Translations under genes and position numbers: made by a program
Source of the DNA: JAGNRR01 sp965230665
GTDB lineage: Bacteria; Bacteroidota; Bacteroidia; Chitinophagales; Chitinophagaceae
Length of the DNA: 64,000 nt
Assembly (NCBI GenBank): GCA_965230665.1
Contig: CBDDLM010000004.1
Span: 3,162,001-3,226,000 of the forward strand
Direction of reading: 5' to 3'
Shown: positions 43,166 to 51,627 of the stretch, in pieces
Position numbering within the stretch: the first letter of the stretch is position 1
How the letters are laid out: the number at the start of each line of letters is the position of its first letter
Notes under the pieces: generated by a model
What the model was told of the DNA's origin: nothing
What the model saw: the letters and a program-made list of their open reading frames with translations, nothing else
Databases searched by the model: none

Positions 43166-43651
43166 TTATTCTACTTCGTCTACTGGGGACGCTTCTTCTT
43201 GTTCTTCAGCCTCCTCAATCATTTTCTCGATCTCTTCATCAGAGAATTTTTTATCCAATTCAATATCTACTGTGTTGGCGACATTGTGTACATACCAGCT
43301 GTCCTCAATTTTTTTCATTTCAAGCTGATCTACAATATCTGGTAAGTGACTGTTTGAGTATTTTACAATGGCTACACCTTCGGCTTCTTTTATATCCATG
43401 CCCTTAATTGTAGCTACGGAGTTAGCATGTTCATCTATAATGTCCTTAGTCAAGGCCGTTTTTTCTGATTCAAACCGATCTAGCTCGCCTTTGAACTCCT
43501 CAGAGGCATACTTTTTAGCACCCTCATAATTCATCGTGATATAATCTTTTAGAAAGCTCTCAGCAACCTTATTAGGATCGCTAAGGTCGTTCTGACTTTC
43601 GCAAGCCGTAAAAAGAACAGCTATTAGTGCAAGAGAAAGCAAGTTTTTCAT
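43166..43651 (-). CDS. Small lipoprotein, DUF4878-like (NTF2-type fold)
   Basis: The 161 residues start with a lipoprotein signal (lipobox FTACE, Cys17). SDPNKVAESFLKDYITMNYE and GAKKYASEEFKGEL follow, the helix pattern of DUF4878/NTF2-like lipoproteins. Strands (VAIVKYSNSH, DSWYVHNVANTVDIE) and a Glu-rich acidic tail (EEIEKMIEEAEEQEEASP) close the protein. The function of the family is not known. A TACTTTTG element (43663-43656) ends 4 nt before the ATG, so the mRNA should be leaderless. Confidence 0.8.
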   Translation of the reverse strand: MKNLLSLALIAVLFTACESQNDLSDPNKVAESFLKDYITMNYEGAKKYASEEFKGELDRFESEKTALTKDIIDEHANSVATIKGMDIKEAEGVAIVKYSNSHLPDIVDQLEMKKIEDSWYVHNVANTVDIELDKKFSDEEIEKMIEEAEEQEEASPVDEVE

Positions 43652-43655
43652 ATGG

Positions 43656-43663
43656 CAAAAGTA
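43656..43663 (-). promoter_or_regulatory. -7 promoter element (TACTTTTG), leaderless lipoprotein/pdxJ unit
   Basis: An exact TAnnTTTG on the minus strand sits 4 nt before the ATG at 43651. Confidence 0.6.
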
Positions 43664-43710
43664 AATCTTGATATTAACAATAACTCTAACTTAAGAGAAT
43701 TTATAAATTA

Positions 43711-44745
43711 TTAATTTCTAGAATTTTCAGTATCCGTTGTTTTGTTTTTTGTGTCCTGTTTCTTCGGAGGTGTTCTTTTTTTGTTTTCTTCGTTTTCAGA
43801 ATCGGAATCGTAGGCTTTAATGATTTGACGCACTAATCTGTGTCGTACAACGTCACTACCATCTAGTTCGATAAAAGACATACCAGGAATATCCTTTAAA
43901 ATCCGAAATGCTTTACGTAAACCTGACTGCTGATTTCTAGGTAGATCTATTTGCGACATATCTCCAGTAATAATTGCCTTGGCTGATGGTCCAATTCGGG
44001 TTAGAAACATTTTAAGCTGTAAATCGGTGGCATTTTGGGCCTCATCCAAAATAATATACGCATGATCGAGTGTTCTACCCCTCATATATGCTAAAGGAGC
44101 TATTTCAATGATCCGATTGGTCATATAATAGTTTAGTTTATCAGAAGGAATCATATCGTCTAAAGCATCATATAATGGTCTTAAGTATGGGTCGATTTTG
44201 TCTTTTAAATCCCCTGGAAGAAACCCTAAACTCTCACCGGCTTCAACTGCAGGTCTGGTAAGGATTATTTTCCGCACAATTTTGTTCTTTAAAGCCCGAA
44301 CAGCTAATGCAACAGCGGTATATGTTTTGCCAGTACCTGCAGGTCCAATGGCAAATAAAATATCATTATCCTCTGCCGAATTTGCTAAAAGTCTTTGATT
44401 GTGTGTTTTAGCTTTTATAACTCTTCCATTCGGCCCAAACACAATTATATTATTTTCAATATTGTCTCGAATACTGTCATCTATAATGCCATCGTCATCT
44501 CCTAAAATTTGCGAAAAGTAGTTTTCCGAAAGGTGGCCATTCCGTTCTAAATATTTAACGATGAGTTCAATTTTTTCGCGAGCGTCCTCTACGTTTTCTT
44601 TATTACCCGAAATTTTAATTTGTGTCCCTCGTGAAAGAATCTTTAATAAGGGGAATTTCTTTTTAAGGATATTAAATTTATTATTGTTCACTCCATAAAA
44701 CTCTATTGGATTAATAGAATCTAGTTGAATAATGTAATCTGTCAA
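43711..44745 (-). CDS. phoH: PhoH-like ATPase/RNA-binding protein
   Basis: This protein of about 344 residues has an N-terminal KH-like segment (KILSRGTQIKISGN), the Walker A GPAGTGKT, TRPAVEAGESLGFLPGDL, Walker B YIILDEAQN and sensor TGDMSQIDLP, all diagnostic of PhoH. A Lys/Thr-rich unstructured tail ends it. The family is ATP-dependent and linked to RNA metabolism (often beside YbeY). A longer frame starts with TTG at 44820, but a -7 element (TAAGTTTG, 44825-44818) covers that codon. The TTG at 44745, which gives MTDYIIQLDSINPIEFYG like other PhoH N-termini, is therefore more likely. Confidence 0.92.
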   Translation of the reverse strand: MTDYIIQLDSINPIEFYGVNNNKFNILKKKFPLLKILSRGTQIKISGNKENVEDAREKIELIVKYLERNGHLSENYFSQILGDDDGIIDDSIRDNIENNIIVFGPNGRVIKAKTHNQRLLANSAEDNDILFAIGPAGTGKTYTAVALAVRALKNKIVRKIILTRPAVEAGESLGFLPGDLKDKIDPYLRPLYDALDDMIPSDKLNYYMTNRIIEIAPLAYMRGRTLDHAYIILDEAQNATDLQLKMFLTRIGPSAKAIITGDMSQIDLPRNQQSGLRKAFRILKDIPGMSFIELDGSDVVRHRLVRQIIKAYDSDSENEENKKRTPPKKQDTKNKTTDTENSRN

Positions 44746-44817
44746 TTTGCTTATTTTGTTTAAAGCAATGATACGAAGAATGGATAGATCGAGGCTTTTA
44801 AGCTTGTCAAGGCTGTG

Positions 44818-44825
44818 CAAACTTA
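44818..44825 (-). promoter_or_regulatory. -7 promoter element (TAAGTTTG) for phoH
   Basis: This exact TAnnTTTG on the minus strand overlaps the first TTG of the long phoH frame. It implies translation from the downstream TTG 44745 with a leader of about 65 nt. Confidence 0.5.
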
Positions 44826-44851
44826 AATTTTGGAAATACTAATTATAAACT

Positions 44852-44859
44852 TAAATTTG
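44852..44859 (+). promoter_or_regulatory. -7 promoter element (TAAATTTG) for the peroxiredoxin gene
   Basis: An exact TAnnTTTG sits 24 nt before ATG 44884. Confidence 0.5.
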
Positions 44860-44883
44860 GTAAGATAAACATTATTGATTTCT

Positions 44884-45354
44884 ATGGAAATTCAGCTGGG
44901 TCAGCAAGCACCCGATTTTAAGCTTTATAATACCGATAAAAACTTGATATCGCTGCATGACTATAATGGTAAAAATGTTCTCTTACTTTTCTTTCCCTTG
45001 GCGTATACTGGAGTCTGTACCAGTGAGCTTTGTTCTGTGCGAGACAACTTATCTCAGTATAATGAAATAGGGGCTGAAGTGATCGCGATTTCTATTGACT
45101 CTCTTTTTGTTCTTGGTAAGTTTAAAGAAGATAATGATTTGAACTTTACCTTGCTCTCTGACTTTAATAGGGAGGTTTCTGAATTATACGGTTGTTTGTA
45201 TGATACTTTTGTCTTTGATATGCAAGGTGTTGCCAAACGTTCAGCTTTTGTAATTGATAAAGAAGGTGTGGTGCAATATGCTGAGATCTTGGAAAGTGCG
45301 GGAGATCTTCCTGACTTTGATGCAATCAGCGCCCAGTTGCAAAGAGTTAAGTAG
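44884..45354 (+). CDS. AhpC/TSA-family peroxiredoxin (1-Cys-like or AhpE/BCP-like)
   Basis: This 156-residue thiol peroxidase reduces hydroperoxides in the cytoplasm. Peroxidatic Cys45 lies in the FFPLAYTGVCTSELC motif (P..YT..C), with another cysteine five residues later (Cys50). The start region LGQQAPDFKLYNTD is standard. An ATG at 44884 is preferred over TTG at 44875. The resolving-cysteine arrangement looks like AhpE or atypical 2-Cys BCP enzymes, but the subtype is uncertain. It is divergent from phoH. Confidence 0.9.
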   Translation: MEIQLGQQAPDFKLYNTDKNLISLHDYNGKNVLLLFFPLAYTGVCTSELCSVRDNLSQYNEIGAEVIAISIDSLFVLGKFKEDNDLNFTLLSDFNREVSELYGCLYDTFVFDMQGVAKRSAFVIDKEGVVQYAEILESAGDLPDFDAISAQLQRVK

Positions 45355-45402
45355 CTCATTATTTAATATTCGAATAGCTAACGATACCCGTTTAGAATAC
45401 GT

Positions 45403-45410
45403 TATATTTG
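45403..45410 (+). promoter_or_regulatory. -7 promoter element (TATATTTG) for the secreted T9SS protein
   Basis: An exact TAnnTTTG sits 24 nt before the ATG at 45435. Confidence 0.55.
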
Positions 45411-45434
45411 TAATAACTAGATTGTATCATAGAC

Positions 45435-46412
45435 ATGAAAAAAATATTACTATTCCTAGTCATTTTAATATCGGTTCAAAGACTTCAAGCGCAAGTAATT
45501 GAAGATTTTGAGAACTGGAACTCTTATTCCGTTCTTTTTACACAACTGACAGAGCCTAATGGTTGGTCAGGAAGCGATTCTTTCGTTGTTGGTTACGGTA
45601 AGCTACTAAACCCGAATGGTACGTTTCAAGCTCAGATATTTCAAGATAATCCTGGACAAGCTGGAACAGGAGCTTTACGTGTTGCATCAAAATTTCAAGA
45701 TGCCATAAACGCTGGTATTGGAAGCTTACCGGCTAAAGATTATCCAGGTATTTGTACAAATTCATCAATTGCAATAAATTTTACGAATAATTCTTATACC
45801 CAAGTTGGAGGTTCACCTTTGACTGTTCGGCCAGTTTCTACATCAATGTATGTAAAAAATACAGTAGTTGGTGGAGATAGTACTTTTATTAATGTGTTAT
45901 TAATTGATGATTCGGATGGAGCAGACAGTATTATTGCTACAGCTGATACTATTTTAACCACAAATATTAATAGCTTCACCCAAATCACGATTCCATTTAT
46001 CTATACAGGTTCTAGTTTGACGCCAACCGTTGTTCGCTATACAATTGCTTCTGCAAACCCTTTAGCTTTATTAGATTCTGCTAATATTTATTCTGTGCAT
46101 AGTGGTACCGAAATTGTAGTAGATAATATTAATGTGAATACAAATACAGGTCTCAGACAATTTTTAAGTAAGTCTCCAGTTGCTAAGGTTTACCCAACTA
46201 CAGGAAGTGATGTCATTTATGTAGATTTCCTAAAAGAGATGCAAGGGATGCACCTGGAAATTTATCAAATAAATGGACAGTTGGTACAATCACAGATACT
46301 TAAAGGAAAACTTAACTCAGTATCTGTAAATAGCTTGCCTTCAGGTAGTTATATTTATGCTATTAAATCTGATGAAGGAGTGTACCAGACTGGAAAGCTT
46401 CTTAGAGAGTAA
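45435..46412 (+). CDS. Secreted protein with jelly-roll-like domain and T9SS C-terminal domain
   Basis: This 325-residue protein has a signal peptide (QRLQAQ at about 19). A beta-rich domain at 20-240 begins VIEDFENWNSYSV and has PNGWSGSDSF, GTGALRVAS, PVSTSMYVKN, VNVLLIDDSDGAD and VDNINVNT. This is the pattern of PCMD/carbohydrate-binding-module-like domains found in exported Bacteroidota proteins. The end (about 250-325) is a T9SS sorting domain (AKVYPTTGSDVIYVDF, LEIYQINGQLVQSQ, LPSGSYIYAIKS). No enzymatic motif is seen; it may bind polysaccharide or be structural. Its own promoter is upstream. Confidence 0.8.
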   Translation: MKKILLFLVILISVQRLQAQVIEDFENWNSYSVLFTQLTEPNGWSGSDSFVVGYGKLLNPNGTFQAQIFQDNPGQAGTGALRVASKFQDAINAGIGSLPAKDYPGICTNSSIAINFTNNSYTQVGGSPLTVRPVSTSMYVKNTVVGGDSTFINVLLIDDSDGADSIIATADTILTTNINSFTQITIPFIYTGSSLTPTVVRYTIASANPLALLDSANIYSVHSGTEIVVDNINVNTNTGLRQFLSKSPVAKVYPTTGSDVIYVDFLKEMQGMHLEIYQINGQLVQSQILKGKLNSVSVNSLPSGSYIYAIKSDEGVYQTGKLLRE

Positions 46413-46418
46413 GTAACC

Positions 46419-47498
46419 TTACTTTTTAGCCCGTTGGTAAATAAACAGAGCTACAATTCCAAAAACAATATTGGGTAGCCATACTGCCAATAAAGGAGAT
46501 AGGTTTCCCTTGACAGCAAAGGTGGTAGAAAATTGCATGAATACAATGTATGCTGCACTGATTATAAGGCCCAATGCTAAATGCATTCCACTACCTCCTC
46601 TTACTTTCTTATAGGCAATACATGCCCCAATAATCGATAAAACAAAAGCAGAGAATGGGGCAGAGGTTCTTCTGTGCTTTTCAAGTTCGTAAGCACTTAG
46701 GCCTTGTCTGCCTTTATCGCGTTCTCTTTTAAGAAACTCATTTAGTTCTGCTGTACTCATGTGTTCTCGTGCTTTTCTTTCCTCAAACAATTCTATAGGT
46801 TTTAGATCGAGTTTGAGACGATGTTCAGCTTTCTGCTGAAACCTTTCTTTTATACCGTTGTTTATTCGTCGCTTAACGTCATAAAGGATCCATTCGTTCT
46901 TTATGGAGTCATAGGAGGTTCGAGCAGCGAATATTTTTTCAGTAAGCAAGTTGCCATTTAGCTTATTGTAATTAAATCCATAGCCCATATTCGAAGTCCT
47001 TCTATACGAGTTGAAGTTTACATACTGCGAATCGTTTAGTTTGAGGTAGGTTGCCTTGATGTTGTCCTCGATACGATTGCTACCGGTATATTTAGATTCA
47101 AAATCTAAGCGTTGCTTATTGGTTCTAGGTATTACGAAATGATTGGCTAACAACAGCAGAAAACAAATTAGCCCTGCTCCGATAAAGTAAGGGCGCATCA
47201 TGCGTTTAAACTCCATACCGGTTGATAGAATCGCAACAAATTCTGATTTTGCTGCCATACGAGAAGTAAATAAGATAACCGACACGAAAATGAAAACTGG
47301 AAATAATAAAGCTATAATGTGCGGTATAAAATTTCTGAAATAAATCAAAATTTCATAAAAGGAAACCTTGTGTTTTACGAAATCTTGTACTTTTTCAGTA
47401 TAATCGATTACTACAGCAATTATGGTAAACATAAGAATACATACCATAAATGTCATTAGAAAGTTCTTAAGGATATATCGATCTATTCTATTGAGCAT
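46419..47498 (-). CDS. LptF/LptG family LPS-export permease
   Basis: This 359-residue protein has the family's N-terminal helices (DRYILKNFLMTFMVCILMFT, IIALLFPVFIFVSVILFTSRM), SEFVAILSTGMEFKRMMRPYF and a periplasmic beta-jellyroll domain (120-260). Three C-terminal helices follow (SAFVLSIIGACIAYKKV, LALGLIISAAYIVFMQF, LAVWLPNIVFGIVALFIYQ). It forms the inner-membrane LptB2FG complex that extracts lipopolysaccharide. I cannot assign F versus G. The gene is 72 nt downstream of tgt, as is common in the phylum. A near -7 element (TAGTTTCG) lies 11 nt before the ATG. Confidence 0.9.
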   Translation of the reverse strand: MLNRIDRYILKNFLMTFMVCILMFTIIAVVIDYTEKVQDFVKHKVSFYEILIYFRNFIPHIIALLFPVFIFVSVILFTSRMAAKSEFVAILSTGMEFKRMMRPYFIGAGLICFLLLLANHFVIPRTNKQRLDFESKYTGSNRIEDNIKATYLKLNDSQYVNFNSYRRTSNMGYGFNYNKLNGNLLTEKIFAARTSYDSIKNEWILYDVKRRINNGIKERFQQKAEHRLKLDLKPIELFEERKAREHMSTAELNEFLKRERDKGRQGLSAYELEKHRRTSAPFSAFVLSIIGACIAYKKVRGGSGMHLALGLIISAAYIVFMQFSTTFAVKGNLSPLLAVWLPNIVFGIVALFIYQRAKK

Positions 47499-47570
47499 AG
47501 CGCTAGCTGCGAAACTAATCTATTCTTTGATTACGGACTCCTAGTTCTCGGGGATAAGTCGTTAAAATAA

Positions 47571-48701
47571 TTACAAGCGTGTGCTTACCTTTTTGAGCAT
47601 ATCTTTTTTCCAAGCTGCAAAGGTGCCTGCTTTTATTTGTTCTCTGCAGGCTTTCATTAACCATAAATAGAAACGTAAATTCTGAATACTGGCAATTTGT
47701 AGGGCGAAAAGCTCCTTAGCAACAAACAAATGGCGTAAATAAGCTTTAGTATATTTTGAACTCATACCATTGGGCAAGTTGGGGTCAATAGGCGAGAAAT
47801 CATCTTCCCACTTTTTATTCTTTATATTGATTATTCCTTCTGTTGTAAACAGGTAACCATTTCTGGCATTTCTTGTTGGCATTACACAATCAAACATATC
47901 AATGCCTAATGCAATATTCTCTAAAAGGTTAGCTGGTGTGCCAACACCCATTAGGTAACGGGGTTTGTCTTTAGGTAATACATTGCAAACCAATTCACAC
48001 ATAGCGTACATTTCTTCAGCAGGTTCTCCAACACTAAGCCCTCCAATGGCATTACCTGGTGCCTGTTTATTGGCAATGTATTCAGCGCTTTGAAGGCGCA
48101 GATCTTTGTAGGTACTTCCTTGAACAATTGGGAACAAGGCTTGACTATAACCATATTTGGGATCCGTCCGGTTAAAATGGTTTATACAACGATCCAACCA
48201 TCGATGAGTCATATGCATGCTGTTCGTCGCATAATGTTTATCGCATGGATATGGTGTGCATTCGTCAAAGGCCATGATAATATCGGCTCCGATACTGCGT
48301 TGTATATCTATAGCTACTTCGGGAGAAAAAAACAACTTACTTCCATCAATATGAGATTGAAATGAAACTCCTTCCTCTTTAATTTTTCTTCTTTGTGCGA
48401 GAGAGTAGACTTGAAAGCCTCCACTATCTGTAAGCATGGGCTTATCCCAGCTGATGAACTTATGTAAACCTCCTGCTTTTTCCAGAATATCGGTTCCTGG
48501 TCTTAAGTAGAGATGATAGGTGTTTCCAAGAATAATCTCTGCTTCAATTTCGTCTAATAGTTTTTCTTGTGGAACAGCTTTTACACTCCCAATGGTACCA
48601 ACGGGCATAAAAATAGGAGTTTCAATTTCACCATGAGCTGTCGTTATTTTTCCAGCTCGAGCTTGGCTGTTTGGGTCGGTATATTGAAGTTGGAAATCCA
48701 T
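47571..48701 (-). CDS. tgt: tRNA-guanine transglycosylase (queuosine insertion), lacking the zinc cysteines
   Basis: This 376-residue enzyme exchanges guanine-34 for preQ1 in Asp, Asn, His and Tyr tRNAs. The substrate pocket is intact: MLTDSGGFQV with Asp92, AFDECTPYP, QGSTYKDLR, GGLSVGEP, and the catalytic nucleophile Asp271 in MFDCVMPTRNARNG. The zinc-binding segment of E. coli Tgt (CxCxxC about 30 residues later) is absent. The region reads DFSPIDPNLPNGMSSKYTKAY with no cysteines, while the following YLRHL is retained. Relatives in this phylum also appear to lack them. queE lies 41 kb away. Confidence 0.93.
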   Translation of the reverse strand: MDFQLQYTDPNSQARAGKITTAHGEIETPIFMPVGTIGSVKAVPQEKLLDEIEAEIILGNTYHLYLRPGTDILEKAGGLHKFISWDKPMLTDSGGFQVYSLAQRRKIKEEGVSFQSHIDGSKLFFSPEVAIDIQRSIGADIIMAFDECTPYPCDKHYATNSMHMTHRWLDRCINHFNRTDPKYGYSQALFPIVQGSTYKDLRLQSAEYIANKQAPGNAIGGLSVGEPAEEMYAMCELVCNVLPKDKPRYLMGVGTPANLLENIALGIDMFDCVMPTRNARNGYLFTTEGIINIKNKKWEDDFSPIDPNLPNGMSSKYTKAYLRHLFVAKELFALQIASIQNLRFYLWLMKACREQIKAGTFAAWKKDMLKKVSTRL

Positions 48702-48711
48702 TTGCTTGATG

Positions 48712-48719
48712 TAGTTTTG
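48712..48719 (+). promoter_or_regulatory. -7 promoter element (TAGTTTTG), leaderless glycosyltransferase gene
   Basis: An exact TAnnTTTG sits 4 nt before GTG 48724. A TTG at 48690-48692 lies 19 nt upstream of it, at the spacing expected for the -33 element. Confidence 0.6.
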
Positions 48720-48723
48720 GGCC

Positions 48724-49854
48724 GTGATAGGCCAAATCGTATTTGCTGTTTTTTGCTTTTTTGCTTTGGTGCAATTCTTCTATTATTTCTTTTTTTTCAT
48801 TCGCCTTGCATTCTTAAGGAAATCTAAAGAAAATGACAACAAAACTAGCTTGCCTATAAGTATTGTTATTTGTGCGCATAACGAGCAGGCGAATTTACAA
48901 AAAAATCTACCGTATATACTCAATCAGGTATATGAACATAATGGGAAGCCAAATTTTGAGGTCTTGGTTGTAAATGATAATTCAACAGATGATTCTATAT
49001 ATATGTTGAAAGACTTGGCCAAGAAGTATGAACAATTGAACCTTTTAAACCTAGAACAGGAATCTCGTAATATGAAAGGGAAAAAGTTTCCTTTATCTAT
49101 GGGGGTTAAACAAGCAAAACATGAGCATTTATTGCTAACCGATGCTGACTGTCTACCAACTTCTGAAAACTGGTTAATTGACATGGTGCAACCTTTTTAT
49201 AACGGTAAGGAAATCGTTCTGGGTTACGCTCCTTATAACAAAGAGCAAACTGGCCTGAACAGAAAAATCCGATATGAAACGTTTTATGCAGCATTGCAAT
49301 ATATATCCTTTGCACTCGCCAAGATTCCTTATATGGGAGTAGGTCGAAACTTGGCTTATAAAAAATCACTTTTTAATGCGAATAAAGGCTTCTCAAAACA
49401 TTATCATCTTCTATCTGGTGATGATGACCTTTTTATTAATGCAGTAGCAAACAAAAAAAATACGGCCGTTGTTATTTCCGATAGCAGTCATATGTTTTCA
49501 GATGCTAAAGGAAGTAAAGCTGCTTGGAAATTTCAGAAAAAGCGACATCTGACTACAGGCAGGTATTATAAGTTCAAGCATAAATTATTACTAGGTGGCT
49601 TGGCCTTTTCTCACTTTTTTTTCTTCCTTGGTTTTATAGCCTGTTGTTTTTTTAAACCTTGGATCTGGTTTGCTCTTGGTGTGTTTATGTTCCGGTGGTT
49701 GTATGTATTTATAATACATTATTTAACCATGCGTAAGCTTAATGAACAAGATTTAGTGTCCAGAATATTGTACTATGATATTTGGACTTTAGTCTATTAT
49801 ATTAAGAATATTCCCAATATTTTTCTTAAACCTAAAATTATAGAATGGAGATAA
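48724..49854 (+). CDS. Membrane-associated family 2 glycosyltransferase
   Basis: This 376-residue protein has an N-terminal transmembrane helix (IVFAVFCFFALVQFFYYFF). The GT2 domain has ISIVICAHNEQANL, VLVVNDNSTDDS, LLLTDADCLP (the DxD metal motif) and SGDDDLFINAVA. C-terminal transmembrane segments follow (GLAFSHFFFFLGFIACCFF, WIWFALGVFMFRWLYVF). It probably adds a sugar to a lipid-linked or polysaccharide acceptor at the inner membrane; substrates are unknown. The GTG start is supported by the -7 element 4 nt upstream. The 3' end overlaps rsmG by 10 nt, so the two are cotranscribed. Confidence 0.9.
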   Translation: MIGQIVFAVFCFFALVQFFYYFFFFIRLAFLRKSKENDNKTSLPISIVICAHNEQANLQKNLPYILNQVYEHNGKPNFEVLVVNDNSTDDSIYMLKDLAKKYEQLNLLNLEQESRNMKGKKFPLSMGVKQAKHEHLLLTDADCLPTSENWLIDMVQPFYNGKEIVLGYAPYNKEQTGLNRKIRYETFYAALQYISFALAKIPYMGVGRNLAYKKSLFNANKGFSKHYHLLSGDDDLFINAVANKKNTAVVISDSSHMFSDAKGSKAAWKFQKKRHLTTGRYYKFKHKLLLGGLAFSHFFFFLGFIACCFFKPWIWFALGVFMFRWLYVFIIHYLTMRKLNEQDLVSRILYYDIWTLVYYIKNIPNIFLKPKIIEWR

Positions 49855-50471
49855 TAAAAAAGTACTTTAATGATTTTACGGAGGAGCAGGAAAAACGTTT
49901 TATGGCTTTGAGGGAATTATATACTCACTGGAATGGGCAGGTTAATGTAATCTCACGTAAAGATATTGAACAGCTATATCCAAAACATGTGTTGCACTCA
50001 TTAAGTATTGCAGCTATTGGAGATTTTAATTCAGGAACCCGTATTTTGGACGTAGGTACTGGAGGAGGATTTCCTGGAATTCCCTTAGCCATATTTTATC
50101 CTGACGTAGAATTTATTTTGTGTGATAGTATCAATAAGAAATTGAACGTGGTACGTGCCATAAAGGAAGGACTTCAATTGGATAATGTAGAAGTGGTCTG
50201 GAAAAGAGCGGAAGATATTAAACAAAAAAACTCATTTGATTTTGCTGTTAGTAGGGCTGTTGCCCCCTTGTCAAAACTTTGGCGTTGGTCAGCACCATTA
50301 ATCAGAAAGGGAGAGAATAAAGAACTTGATAATGGTTTAATTTGTCTAAAAGGTGGAGATTTACATCAAGAAATCTCAGAGAGTGAAACACGTCCTATAA
50401 TGTGGGAGATGCGCTCAATTTTTGATGAAGAAATTTTTGATGAAAAATATGTGCTCTTCGTAAAGAAGTAA
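49845..50471 (+). CDS. rsmG: 16S rRNA (guanine-527-N7)-methyltransferase
   Basis: This 208-residue methyltransferase has HVLHSLSI before motif I, the SAM-binding ILDVGTGGGFPGIPLAI, FILCDSINKKL and DFAVSRAVAPL, all typical of RsmG/GidB. It methylates N7 of G527 in the 530 loop of 16S rRNA; loss of the family gives low-level streptomycin resistance in other bacteria. It overlaps the upstream glycosyltransferase gene by 10 nt. The convergent hydrolase gene ends 6 nt downstream. Confidence 0.95.
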   Translation: MEIIKKYFNDFTEEQEKRFMALRELYTHWNGQVNVISRKDIEQLYPKHVLHSLSIAAIGDFNSGTRILDVGTGGGFPGIPLAIFYPDVEFILCDSINKKLNVVRAIKEGLQLDNVEVVWKRAEDIKQKNSFDFAVSRAVAPLSKLWRWSAPLIRKGENKELDNGLICLKGGDLHQEISESETRPIMWEMRSIFDEEIFDEKYVLFVKK

Positions 50472-50476
50472 TAAAG

Positions 50477-51400
50477 CTATTGTATTCTATTTAGAATCCA
50501 CTCAACCAAGAATACTTCATCCACAATGGACCAAGAATGACATTTTCGTACGCCATTTTGGTAGCCTTTGCCAGAAGTTGTTATAAGTGTAACATCTTGA
50601 TTGCCGTAGACTTTTAGTTGATTTACGAAGGCAACATTATCAAAGGAGTTGATATCATAATAGGAAGCATTTCGTTCTTGTTTCCACCAGTCTAAATCAG
50701 GTTCATGAAATATAATCGTTGATACTTTTTTAAAAAACCTTGCATTGCCTCCCCCCTTTGCAAATTGAGTATAAACAGAACGATCTTGGTACGTCATGTT
50801 ATTCTTAGGACTGCCTTTTAGTCTTTTTTCAAATATCGGAACCATCATTTTCGCTTCGGATAGCATACCACCTTTGAATTGGTTGCCATTGTTTTTAGCT
50901 GAATAGTAGAATCGCTCGAAATCAAGAGGGGAATCTACTGCAAAAACGCCTCTTATTTTAGTCTTATGCTTAGACTTGCCTTGTTCGCAATATTTGGTAT
51001 ACTGCAATGCTCGCGTGCCACTTGCAGAAATACCGCCGATAAAAATATTGCCCGGGTCAATGTTGTGTTCTTGAACAATATCATGAATCATTTCATCGAG
51101 CAATATTAATGGCGTATCAGTATAACACAGTTCAGGAAAGTAATTTGAACTGCAAGTATAAACAACCATTAAACCTTTCTCAATCGCAAGGTCTGTAAAC
51201 TGGTATTTGCTTTTCCGACTAATATTAGGGAGTCGACTATAGTCACGGATGACTAATCCTTTAATCTTACCTTCATTAGGAGATATTTTTAGGTAACAGT
51301 TATAAGAAGAGTCCGCTGGGCTCTTGAAAACGTAGGTAGCTTTTTGAGCAGAAACGAGTGTGGTACAAAGAAGAAGAAGTACGGATAATGAATATTTCAT
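50477..51400 (-). CDS. Secreted alpha/beta-hydrolase fold protein
   Basis: This 307-residue protein has a signal peptide (1-18, TTLVSAQ). It shows an alpha/beta hydrolase pattern: KGLVIRDYSR at the early strand and the nucleophile elbow GGISASGTRALQY (first Ser after GI), following NIDPGNIFI. FAVDSPLDFERFYYS comes next, with a candidate His near the C-terminus (KCHSWSIVDEVF) positioned like the catalytic histidine. A candidate acid residue is not clear. Similar to secreted esterase/peptidase-like proteins, but the substrate cannot be assigned. A near -7 element (TACTTTTA) lies upstream. It is convergent with rsmG. Confidence 0.7.
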   Translation of the reverse strand: MKYSLSVLLLLCTTLVSAQKATYVFKSPADSSYNCYLKISPNEGKIKGLVIRDYSRLPNISRKSKYQFTDLAIEKGLMVVYTCSSNYFPELCYTDTPLILLDEMIHDIVQEHNIDPGNIFIGGISASGTRALQYTKYCEQGKSKHKTKIRGVFAVDSPLDFERFYYSAKNNGNQFKGGMLSEAKMMVPIFEKRLKGSPKNNMTYQDRSVYTQFAKGGGNARFFKKVSTIIFHEPDLDWWKQERNASYYDINSFDNVAFVNQLKVYGNQDVTLITTSGKGYQNGVRKCHSWSIVDEVFLVEWILNRIQ

Positions 51401-51598
51401 TTGATATTTCGTAAAAGTAATTGGGTATTATTGAATTACAAGATTTTTCTTTTCTGTCTAATACTTGATACTTCATATGAATACCTACTTATAGAACAGG
51501 TTTGAATTATAACTTGATTTTTAATACAACCGATATTATTGGATATAGACGTTTAAAACGAAGCTCAAGTTGGGTTACTCTAAATAGACATTTTGCCT

Positions 51599-51606
51599 TA
51601 CATTTA
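51599..51606 (+). promoter_or_regulatory. -7-like element (TACATTTA) for the small lipoprotein gene
   Basis: It is one mismatch from TAnnTTTG, 21 nt before the ATG at 51628. The rest of the 227-nt gap 51401-51627 is AT-rich, and I see nothing else in it. Confidence 0.35.
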
Positions 51607-51627
51607 CCAAAAGAATAGTAATCATAT

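Noticed and set aside
44820..44820. TTG at 44820 as the phoH start
   Set aside because: It lies within the -7 promoter element, and the N-terminus it gives has no similarity to PhoH.
51401..51627. Possible small RNA or riboswitch in the gap before the small lipoprotein gene
   Set aside because: AT-rich with no stable stem or conserved block visible; only a promoter-like element near its 3' end.
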